Shown here: piece by piece, positions 25,201 through 37,800 of the stretch | How the letters are laid out: each line of letters begins with the position of its first letter | Position numbering within the stretch: the stretch's first letter is position 1 | Assembly: GCA_905160935.1 (NCBI GenBank) | Contig: CAJHZI010000684.1 | Location: 356,501 to 420,500, forward strand | Origin: Enchytraeus crypticus | Lineage: Eukaryota > Annelida > Clitellata > Enchytraeida > Enchytraeidae | DNA length: 64,000 bases | Direction of reading: 5' to 3' | Notes under the pieces: model-generated | The model's input: the letters and a program-made list of their open reading frames with translations, nothing else | What the model was told of the DNA's origin: nothing | Database searches by the model: none | Made by a program: the position numbers and the translations under genes

Positions 25201-28200
25201 CGTTGATTTTCAGTTGCTGCTGGTACCTACACCGTACATCATAGGAGTGCCATCGAGTTTTCTCATCTACAAGAAAGGCTTTCACCTCCCTGACGATGTA
25301 TGGCTTGTGGATCTCGACGCCAACAAGGTACCAGAGAATCAATCATTTATCTTAATGAGAATCAATCAATAATCTTCCCGAGAATCAATCAATAATCTTT
25401 TATAGAATCAATCTATAGACTTCTAGAGAATCAATAAATAATCTTGTGATTCTTCAATCAGTCATACAAACAATCAGTCATACAAACAATCAGTCAAGCA
25501 GACAATCAGTCAAGCAGACAATCAGTCATACAAACAATCAGTCATACAAACAATCAGTCATACAAACAATCAGTCATACAAACAATCAGTCAAGCAAACA
25601 ATCAGTCATACAAACAATCAGTCAAGCAGACAATCAGTCATACAAACAATCAGTCATACAGACAATCAGCCATACAAACAATCAGTCATACAAACAATCA
25701 GTCATACAAACAATCAGTCAAGCAGACAATCAGTCATACAAACAATCAGTCATACAAACAATCAGTCATACAAACAATCAGTCAAGCAGACAGTCAGTTA
25801 AGCAGTTATAACTCCACCCCTCTATTACTATACATGGAATGTTTCAGGTAACTTCATCCCCTATATGATTATATTTGGAATGTTTCAGACAACTCCTCCC
25901 CCTATATTACTATATATGGAATGTTTCAGATAACTCCTCCCCCTGAGGAATCCGAGATCCCTGAACTACCAGAACCCGAGGGCACAGTGCTGAAAAACCA
26001 CCTCAGACAGGTTTAATCAAATCAATCAATCAAATAATTAATAAATAGATAATCAATCGTCCCATAAGACGCTACTGAACAGGAACTCACGAAGGCAAGG
26101 AGAAATCTCTCCAGAAGCCTTATTTTTCCAAATTATGGGCTACATTAAGTTGTGGATATGGCATAGTCTATTATGAAGGAATGGACTTGTTGATCAATTC
26201 AGTGCCAGTTCTGTAGTTTAAACGCAGACTGTGTATAGAAATATGTTCGTTAGATTTGCCCTTTCAAGAGCACTAGAGAGATATAGAGATGCGATATAAT
26301 TATAAGTATTAGTTATTAAAAATGATCGTAATCCTCTGGATAATGATCATCTGCAGTATGATCTTCTTGAAATTCAAACCGATTAAACAGAAGCAGAACT
26401 GAAGTAATTTGTATAATTCAGATTCTGGGAGAGAGATGTGACTCAGACTACGTAGAATATTATATCAGTGAGGTTTGAAGATACCCGGCAATTTTTTTCT
26501 CTTTGCAAATATTTAAAATTAACGATTTTGCTGTTATAGAAAGTTTTAGACACATTTAACATTACTAGTAGAGCATACTGTTTGCTCCAACTCTTGGTTT
26601 ATAAATTGATTTTTACGATTATGCATGTCGGAATTCAATGTGTCATGCTTAATGACGGTATCAAACCGTATTATTGCTAACGGGGCTTCTTATATTATGC
26701 CACTTCTCATTGAAGCTGTTTTCTACATTACATGTCTGAAATTTGTCATTAATTTTCTGTTTTTGAATGTTTTTTATTTTTCATATTGTAGGAGATAATT
26801 GATTTTCTTGTCGTTGTTTAAATGGATATAATTCATCCCAAAGCATGTCAAATTTGTTAGTGATGGCCTTGTTTGCCGAAATGACTTTTGCTTTATAGAT
26901 ATTATGTTTATCGTTATATGCAATGCTAAAATTATAGATGCTTCTATTTAGAGGTAATACCAGTTAAATATTATTTATATTAATTTAGGTGGGGTCAGTT
27001 AATTAACTAGTACATTGTAAAACAGCACTAATGCTTATCAATCTATTGATTGAACCTCTTTTAGAAGATCTATGGCACAAATATCGTATGGTGGCCATAT
27101 ATTCACCATCTCGCTCTTTTGAGCGCTCCATCGATCAATCCATGAAGTTGATCATAAATAAGGAAATATAGACCTTTCAGAGTTTAAGAAAAAAATAAAC
27201 TCTTTTACATTTGCTCTTTAATTAGTAAACATATTTATTAACCAATAGGTCCATTATTATAATTCGTATAATTAGTTGTGTAACAAATCAATGATAAATT
27301 GCTTAATTAATTGCTTAATTAGTTACGTAATTAACAAGTAAAGTGTTATGTCTTATAGCTATACGACGAAATTAAACAATCTAAAGTAGGTATTATCTTA
27401 TTCTCCTTCTCAGTTAACTTCCCTATTTAGCAGTCTGAATATCAGAATGGTTCAATTCTGTTTCTCCGTACTAACCTTTTTTAATATACAGCATCTATGC
27501 CTTCATGCCTAGGCTCCAAATTTTCCATGTGTCTTTTAAGATCAAAACTATGGGTATTGTAATGTTATTTTTAATTTCAGTTTTTCTAAATCGAGCTATA
27601 TTCTAGACTCTAAAGGTGTTGGAAATTTATAAATTACTTATAATAACTAGAAATTTATGTTGTATTTGTTATCAATTTTTTACTGTTCATTGATTCAGTT
27701 TCGCCTTTGAGTTTTGGTGGAAGATAATCGTCAGCGAGTTAACCAGCAGAGTATTAATAGTATACTTTAGAACTTGCAATAAATAATTATTGTATAACAG
27801 GTGGTGAAGGTTTTTCTGAAACATCTTCTTGCATATATTCAAATTCTCATTAGAAATCGAATCCTATTTTTCGCTTTGTTTTGGAGTTTGCGTGATATAA
27901 TAATGTTATATTCACGGTACTTTTGAATGTCAGACTAAGTAGATTGTAAACTGGTAACTGAAACCATTCTGAATATGAATCCATTAGTTGATCATAATTA
28001 TTTAATTATTCCTCATTATATTCTTACAATTTTGTTTACTATATTCTTCATTCTATGAAGGCTCCATTTTGTCGAAGCTTACTTCTGCATCTCGGTTGTG
28101 GTGAGGCTTTATTTGAGCCACGGATAAAATAAGACTTGAGGCTTTTCTAAGGAAGGTTAACATGTGACATTTTTGTGATGATAGCCAGCTCTTTAGTGCA

Positions 28201-31200
28201 GTTGTCGATAGGCTGACAGGATATTGTTTAATTGAGATGACGTCACCTGACATCATCCTTGTATGAGGAAACGGACGTTAAACCTCTATTATTATTATTA
28301 TTATTATTAATTCTGTACTTAATATCTCTCATCACGCTATGTTTTCTCTCGTGCCACCACTGAAGACAAATAATAGTCGTCATAAACTTAGAGATAGAGC
28401 CAATCCTTTTATGCTCCCTCTTAAAACTGCAGACTATGAGTTACAATGTCTTCTATTAATTAAATTTCTGATTGATATTATATAACTGAGTATTTACCTG
28501 TGTTTATCTGTATGTATCTGTATGTGTTTTCCCAACTGTGTGAGATTTCTGAGTTCTGACGTATTGCAAAAAAAATGTAATAGTTTTTGCATCTGATTAA
28601 TTCGTTTTTTAGGAATGCTCGACATGCCCAAATTGTTAGTAAAATAATCCGTGACTCCTTTATTCAGAATTAACGAGTTTTCTGAGGGTGTTTTTTATCC
28701 GTATTTTACTCTTGATTATTTTAGTTGACACGTTGGTTCCTTTCGCTGTTAAAGAAATACTTCGATAGCCTTAACGTAATAATTTGGTAGTATGATTCAT
28801 ACTTCCATAATTACATGTATACTTCAGTTGTCATAATATTTCCATCTCTATTGTCTCTGATAATTCCTTTATCATGTTAATTCTTTTGTCGTAATAATTA
28901 TTTTTTCATTATAATTTTTATCATGATTGTACTATCGTCATGATAACTAAATCGTCATGATACTTCTATTGTCATGATTTAATTTGATATCTTATTATGA
29001 TATTTTATTATTACTAAGGACGCGGTGTTTAAGAAAGAAGTGAATAATAGGGGATTGATTGATGATATGGTGTGGGTCAGGGAGACAGGAGAAAGTCTAT
29101 TCGTATCCCCACCCTAGTTAAACTTGAATTCAGAGGAAGATAATAATGATGATGATGATGATGATGATAATGATGATGATGACGATGATGATGATGACGA
29201 TGATGATAATGATGATGATCATGATGATGATAATGATGATGATGACGATGATGATGATGACGATGATGATGATGATGATGATGATGACGATGATGATGAT
29301 GATGATGTTATTATTATTATATATCTCAGTATTTTGTGTTTAATGACTCAGGCCCTGTCCAGCATGAGTATGACCCCTCAACCCATCATGAACCTCGATA
29401 CGATGGCTCAGAACCCAGTGGTTGAACCACGACCACGACCCGACCTTGTCTTTACTAATAACGGCTTCAACCCACTCATATTCGGCAATGACGTCGACTC
29501 GGTTGACATAGCAACGCGGGTTGCCATGGTGAGTAAGTTTAAATGTTGTTTTGATTATGGATGGGTGTGTATTGGTTTTATAGAAACCTTTGAGCGTTAC
29601 GTGAACTGATATTTCGCAATCATATATTACTTATTAGCAATATGTCTCACAGTGTATATTTACAAGCCATAGTGTTTCCCGTGTTGTGTCCGGTACACTG
29701 AAGAATAGACCAATCGTTTACTGCACGTGTCGTAAATGGTGAAAAGTATAAACTAAGGAATGCAACGATACACCACCTGAGAAGCAATATTATTCCCAAG
29801 CTCTAGGTTACATGAGATAAGACATAATGTATGGGTAATTCAAAGCCCTTTGTGAAAGGATCAACTGGTTGATCTATGGAGTGTTCTATATGGAGCTCAC
29901 AGGAAGACTCGTGAGTATGAATATGTGCCCGGGACCTGCCGCTTGGCCGAACACTAGATAGGGAGTGTGGAAGAGAGTTTACTGTTGGGGATATACCTGG
30001 TATGTTTTGTAGGTGCGGTTCTTCAACTCTCCAAACACTCTGGGTAACTTTGCGGAGCACACAAGAACGCTTCGACTCTATCCCAGACCAGTGGTAGCCT
30101 TTCAACTCAATAGCTTCATGAAGTCCCGCCCCGTCAAATCATCCTTCTCAGCCAAACTCGCAAAAACTCAGGTTAAATCTTTCTCTTCATCTCTTGAATT
30201 GCTTTCATATTGTAATTTTGTCAGCATCGTTTTCCCTTGAATCTTCCCCGTGTTGTGTCCGGGTTGTGTGAAGAAATGACCAACTGGTGACTGCAGGTGT
30301 CGTAGGAGGCGACTACAGCACTAAGTTCCATGTCAACATCAGAAAGGGCATTCGGTTGGTGATCGCCTAAGCTCTAGAAACTGCTGTATAAATTTAAACG
30401 AATGGAGGGAGAAGTCTCAAATAGGGGATCAAATATATTGAAGTTTCAAATAGGGGATTGACTGATGATATAATGTTATGATGTAGGGCAGAGAGCATTT
30501 GAGACAGTCTGTTTGTGTCCCAACCATAGTTAAACTGTGATTCAAGGAAAATGATGATTATGGTGTCTTCCCTTGAATCTCAATTTAACTATAAACTCAA
30601 TTTAAATTCTTCTAAATGATAATTGACTTTAGATATTTTCTGATTGGATATTCTTCAGGCGGTGGAATACTTCGTCGAGTGGGCGCTCAGTCCCACAAAC
30701 GCTGTATTCCTCCGCGTGCAGACCGGTGTCTACGACCCACTGCTGATTGGTGACAAGGCCAAGTGGTTCAGCCAGTCACTGCAGAGGATCAGCTTCAAGG
30801 TCTTCTCGGAGGCGGAGTCTACACTGGGCGCAGCTGTGGAAGCTTTCAACGAGGCAAAACCCGTCGAGGAAAACCCCACTGGTGGGTAGGATTGTACCCT
30901 ACTGGTTCCTACTAGTACTGAATCTTACTGGTGGGTAGAATTATACCCTACTTGTTTCTACTGGTACTGAATCTTACTGGTGGTTGGATTGTATCCTACT
31001 GGTTCATACTGGTGTTGAATCATAGTGGTGGTTGGATTGTATCCTACTGGTTCATACTGGTGTTGAAGCTTACTGGTGGTTGGATTGTATCCTACTGGTT
31101 CATACTGGTGTTGAATCTTACTGGTGGTTGGATTGTATCCTACTGGTTCCTACTGGTGTTGAATCTTACTGGTGGTTGGATTGTATCCTACTGGTTCCTA

Positions 31201-32415
31201 CCGGTGTTGAAGCTTACTGGTGAGTAGTTGGGTGTAAATTTTTATCAACCCACATGACAATTATACAGATTACTAAAACTGGAAAATTAGTTGGCTGTAG
31301 TGTGTTTCACGTAAATTTTCAGAAGCTCTTGGCTTCTCTACAAGACGACTCAACTGACTCTAGCTACCATCAAGAAGATTAATTAAGGCTTATTAGTTAA
31401 TACAGACTTGGGCCTACAGAGAACACATCAATTTAGCGCTGAGCAAGAAATGGAATTATTTATGCCACTACGGGTTTTTTCAAGACTAAATATAGCTTGT
31501 GGGTTTTCATAAGGATAAATATAGCTTGTGGGTTTTTCACAAGACTAAATATAGCTTGTGGGGTTTCTCGAGACTAAATATAACTTTTGGGTTTTTGCAA
31601 GACTAAATATAGCTTGTGGGTTTTCACAAGACTAAATATGGCTTGCGAGTCTTCCTATCCTGCCATAACGATGAAAGATTTGCTATTCACTGCGTGTTTA
31701 GCTCGATTTTAGAGACATGTGTGACACTAGAAATCATATTAGCATTTGGATTATAACTATATTATATCGTCCTGTACTCTACTCTGTACTGTACTGCAAT
31801 GTACTCTACTGCACTCTACTGTACTGTACTATATTGTACCGTACTGTACTGTACTGTTATCCTGTACTGTACTGTACAGTACTATACTGTACTGTGCTTT
31901 ACTGTACTATCCTGCACTGTACTGTACTGTACCGTACTGTACTGTACTGTTATACTGTACTGTACTGTACAGTACTATACTGTACTGTGCTTTACTGTAC
32001 TATCCTGCACTGTACTGTACTGTACCGTACTGTACTGTTTTGTGCTGTAGATGAGAGTGGTAGTGACAGCGATGGCGCTGAGAGCACAAGCTCTTCCTAC
32101 TCTTCTCTCAGCGACTTTGTGCTCGACATACAGAACAGTGAGATCAATGGCGACACCCCGGGTAGCTCTCTCTCTGTCTGTCTCTCTCTCTTCTCTGTCT
32201 GTCTCTTTCTCTGTCTCTCCCTGTCTCTTTCTGTCTGTATCTCTGTCTGTCTGTCTCTGTCTCTCTCTCCCTCTCTGTCTGTCTCTCTCCCTGTCTGTCT
32301 CTCTCTCTCTCTCACTGCCTATCTAGCTCTCTCTCTCTCTCTCTATCTCTCTCTGTCTATCTCTCTCTCTTGCTCTTTCGCTCTACATTTTTATCTCTCT
32401 CTCTATTCTCTACAT

Positions 32416-32486
<71 letters not shown>

Positions 32487-34754
32487 ATATGAGCAACTAT
32501 TTAGATTACATGATGACTTTGATTATGCTATATTAGGGGGTGACTTTAACCAGTTGAATTCTAATTTAATTTCGCATATTACGGGTCTGGTTGATTTAAC
32601 CAAAGAACCTACTAGAGGTCAAAATCAACTAGACCATATTCTTTCAATTGACGATCTTTTTGATAACATTAAGGTCATTAATTCTACAGTAACTAGCGAC
32701 CACAGTGCTATTGTAGCTTATTCTGGCGCTCAAATTTTATGTACTACTAAAAGAAAACATAGGGCTACTTTTCGCCCGAAATCCCCTTCTCTTAATGCTT
32801 GTTACCTTAACTATTTATCTAATAATGATGTCTTCAAAGACATGTCTGACTTGGATGTGCAAGACATGTTTGATGAGTTTTATTTGATTGCTCGGAAGCT
32901 GCAAGATGATTTCTTTCCTCCAAAGACAATAACATTAACCTCTAATGACCCTAGCTTTGTATCGCCAGAAATCAAGAGTTTGTTACGACGAAAGAATGCT
33001 CTGATGCGCTCTGGCAAGATTGAAAAGGCAAACTCTCTTGCTAAAGAAATTGGTAATCTTATTGCTAAAGCTAATTCTAAGCAGCTATCGCGTCTCAATA
33101 CAGATTCATCAACGGTTGAACTCTGCCAAATGGTAAAGCAATGTTTAGGGAAAAAATCTAAGCATCTAGTTCTTGGTAACATCTCTGCTAACTCCCTTAA
33201 CGATCATTATGCTAATATATCAGCTGACCCTAAATATTCTGCGCCTCTCTTCAAAAGTACCAATTCTAAGGCCGATTTTAAACCACTTTCTGAATTTCAA
33301 GTTTTTAATATATTAAACAACCTGAAGCCTACCGCTACTGGTTTGGATGGTCTAACTGCCTGGTTTCTCAGTTTGTCTGCTCCTGTATTCTGTCAACCTC
33401 TAACAACACTTTTAAATGCTTCCATGGCACAGTCTGTTGTCCCTAATCAGTGGAAAACTTCTTGTATAATACCTTTGTCTAAAGTTTCTAAACCCTCTAC
33501 ACTGTCCGATTTTCGTTCTGTCTCCATCACCCCTGTTCTTTCCAGACTTTGTGAGAGAGTCATCATTTCAACTTACATTTATCCTGCTCTATTAAGTCCT
33601 CCTGCTAGACTTTGTTTATATGATCTGCTCGCCTTCAGGCCAACCGGATCTACCACAGGTGCCCTGATAGCACTCTATCAGAGTATCTCAAATGTTGTCA
33701 AGTAGTCCCTTTGTCAGAGTCATTGTTCTAGATTTTAGCAAAGCTTTTGATCGGATCAGACATTCAACTGTTATTGAAAAGTTTGCTGATCTGGAAATAC
33801 CATCTTGCATCCATAATTAGCTTGTTAGTTAGTTTCTTTACTGGCCGTCAACATTGTACTAAATTTGATGGCAGTGTATCCTCTACTGCAAATATTTCAG
33901 CTAGTGTTATACAAGGTTCAGCTATTGGTCCCGCTTCATATTCCATTACTGCTACGGATTTAAGACCTATCCACTCTTATAGTGACATTATTAAGTTCGC
34001 TGATGATACATACCTCATTATCCAATCTCAGTATCTTTATACCACTGACGATGAACTTGCTAACATGGACTTGTGGTCCAGTAAGAACAATCTACAGTTG
34101 AATAAGTCGAAATCCCGTGAACTTCTTTTCCATCCTCCGCGATCTAGATTTCTAGCAAGTTCTGTGCCACCGCTCCTAGATGGAATTGTCAGAGTCAACA
34201 CCTTGAAGTGCTTAGGTGTTACACTGCAATCCAAATTCTATTTTTCTGTCCACGTGGATGATATAATTAGCAGTTGCTCTTCTAATCTTTTTGCCATTCG
34301 CACTCTAAAATCAAAAGGTCTTAATTCTGACCTAATTGTCACTGTCTTTAAATCTATTGTACTCTCCAAGTTAACATATGCATCGCAATTTTGATGGGGT
34401 TATGCTGGTTCCTCCGAGAGTGAACGCCTTGGAGTACGATCTTTTGCGGATATCGCTGCCGCTGCAGATGAGAAATTGTTTAACGCTATCATCAGTATCA
34501 AACAGCATGTCCTGCACCGGCTTCTTACGCCGCTTAAAGATAATGTTAACTTTAAGCTAAGGGAGAGGGCTCACCCTTTCTCTTTACCATCTAAGCGCAC
34601 ACCTTTGATGGATAAGAACTTTATATTTAGAATGATATGTAAAGACTCTTGTTAAATTTTTTAAACAATGTCTGCTGATGTTTATTACTTTCTATATTGC
34701 CATTTGTGTGTGTGTACGTTTTCTGCGGTATGTCAGATTTCATGTAATAAACGA

Positions 34755-34812
<58 letters not shown>

Positions 34813-37800
34813 GCCCCGCCCCTGAGTATACCAAGACACTCCTAACGCTATCACAGTGCTGAGGGAAAGATAAAAAAGCGTTCTATATCTATATATATCT
34901 AACATATATATATATAATATATATTATACTATATATCTATAAGTATATAATATATAATATATATATTCTTCTATCGATATATATACTATATATCTAATAT
35001 AGATATACTGTATATATACTGCGTATATATATATATATCTCGATTAATATATATATATAGATATATATTATATATATATATAATATATAATAGATCTAGA
35101 GATATATACTATATATATATATTATATATAAATATATATATATATATATATAATATATAGTATATATTCTTTATCTCTTTCTCGTTTTGTTTTTATCCGG
35201 TAGATCGAATTATTAACCTGATCTCTCATTTAGCGCAAACTGAATGCACGCTAGTAGTAGTACTGATCTTGCAGTTTTAAAGTACTTCGGATCTTAATAT
35301 AAAACGAGTTACATTTATTTATTTGCTCATAATTTAACGTCACTATTCTTTGGTGACCACTCTGCAGACATTCCGTGACGGACAGTTCCTACGGTGATGA
35401 TCCGCATTGTTCCAGCCATCCAGTGAACTGCAGGTGCGCTGATGAGAATGCCAATCAACGTCCTTACTCCGCCCACTCAGCCAATGCCCGATGACACACT
35501 CATACGATGACCAGAGGGTTTGGCCTCGTGCCTGATCGCCCCGCCCGCCCCTGATTTATCAAGACACTCCTACTCGCGTCCAGTGCTGATTTAAAGATAA
35601 ACGTTGGTAAAGCTAAGGTACCGGGCAGTTCCTCACCCTCGAAAGCGATGTCATTGACGGTCGAACCCGATTTGGAACCCCGCACATATGATGCCCCGGT
35701 CGAGTATCGTACCGCGTCACACTGGCTCCAGCCTATGGTAACGTCCGCGACCGAGTTTAAGAGTATAATGGATTTATACCTTGATCTCGCCTCTCTCTCT
35801 CTTTCACTCTCTCTTTCACTGTACTTGTTTAACGGCTGAGTCTTTAATTGTCGGTTCACTTTCGCATAATACTATATACTGTATGCCATTTTTCAGTACA
35901 CCATTACTTTGTACTCGTAGACCTCTACTCTTTTAGATTGGATTTAACTACATGTATAGTGCCAAAAATTGTATAATTCTAAATTGTATAAATCTAATTG
36001 TGTAATTTCTAGAATAATATATTATTTGGATTTGCTGCCCTGTATTGCATTGTGTGGGCTACATACAGAATGGATCCACCGGTAACGCAGTCTCTGTAGA
36101 GGGTGAACACTTCAGATATGATCCTATAAGTCTGGCTAATCTAAGAATTCCCAGCTCAAACGCTTCAGCCACGACAACACCGAGGACCGGGAGTTCTGGA
36201 GGCATAGAGAGTGCGCCGGGGTCAGCGCCTCTGAGGCGTCTAGGAGAAGTGGCTCATGGGATCGGCGGAAGTCCATCCAACTCCAGGTTAGATGCTTGAT
36301 ACAAAAAATTAAACTCCAGGATTAATGATTTATTAGGATAAGTAGACTCTCTTAATTATGAAATCAGAAAGTTGGCTTTAATTGAGATCCGTACTGGTGT
36401 CATGTCCAGTGGTGTAGACTTGATGAAAAATTGTACATTAATTTATGGGGGGCACCTGCCCCTGTATTTCCATCGCCACGTCATTGAGCATGTCTGTTAG
36501 TCGATTACGGATCAGATTTTAATCCAGCGTTTCCCGTCACTGACATTCTTTCGAAGCAGAGAGATTTAACACCGTAGAAAGTTCACTGCATTGGCTTGAT
36601 ATCATCCCTGACTAAGAATGAGCGCTAACACTTTTCTCTTCCAAATAACCTGACATAAATCACAAATTTGCATGGTGTTATAGACTTAATGCGATATTAT
36701 TTAAATTGAATTTGATTAATCGATAAACTAACTGATTGATTGTGCGACTAACTTTATAACTGCTCTTTAATTGTTTCATGAATTACCATTTTCACTTTCG
36801 GACATTCACTGGACTGGCTATACGGAAAATGGTTTAAATTGCAAAACGGTTTAAACATGTGGTATTAAAGCTGATAGATATCAACACAGTTGATCATTTC
36901 ACTGATGTGGTGTTTCTTTCTTAACCGTTTTTGTTTTTATTTATATATATTTTTAAATATAAATAGAATCATTATTGTATCCACTTTCACCAGGGATGCC
37001 ACGCCCACTTTACTTTCACAAGCTCTCCACCAATCAGCAGCCGGCGTGAGATCAGGTGACAACCTAAGCTCCTCCCCCGGGGCGTCAGGCCACGCCTCTC
37101 CTCTCAGCATCAAGCCCAGCAGGGAAGGATTCCAGTCCCGGAACTCATCGAGCGGCTCTCAGTCCGGCAGGACTCCACCCGCCAGGCCTCCTCTACCGAG
37201 TCCTGCGTCCCTGATCAAGGTCTGTACTACTTCCGGTCCATTCCAAGAGAGGGAGGAGTGGTCACTAACTGTGAAGGACTAGTTTCCTTACAAAAAAACA
37301 CTAAATAAAAATAACAAAAAATATTAGTTCTTACAAAATATTATAATTAATAAATATATTTAATTGATCAAAAAATATTTGATTGTGAATTTGCGTACTG
37401 ATGAAAAATGTCTTAATTATACTAAATTCCACTCAACAAATTCTCTTAAACTCTACAGGTATAATTTTTCTCAGTTATATATGTTACAATTTTCTACTTT
37501 ACAATATTACTAAATCAAATTTAACACTTCTGCCATACACAAATATTATCCCTTATTTTCTTCGACTCTCCTGCAGACTGTGTCGGTCGACAAACACGGT
37601 GCGCAGTCAGAACATTATCCGCCTTCTCAAACCTCTTCAAGCGTTCAACCATCTCACTCCAGTTCACCAGGACTACCTCAGCCATCTTCTCCCAGAGTCC
37701 TGCCTCCATCCTCTCCTTCAGTCCAGCAGTCCGCCGCTAACACTCCAGGCCTGCACTCGTCGACACTACCCGGTCAGTGCGAGGGGGGCAGAGGTCAGAG

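Noticed and set aside
29124-29609. Aspartate-rich open frame joined to exon 7
   Set aside because: The Asp run is the SINE C GAT tail. The splice acceptor GACTCAG at 29351 and family alignment place the exon start after it.
31717-33705. 662-codon open frame on the plus strand
   Set aside because: Composite of TACTG, CT and TA repeats, MADD exon 10 and a LINE fragment; not one gene.
35370-35450. Possible exon between 10 and 11 (after CTCTGCAG)
   Set aside because: From phase 1 it meets TGA after three codons.
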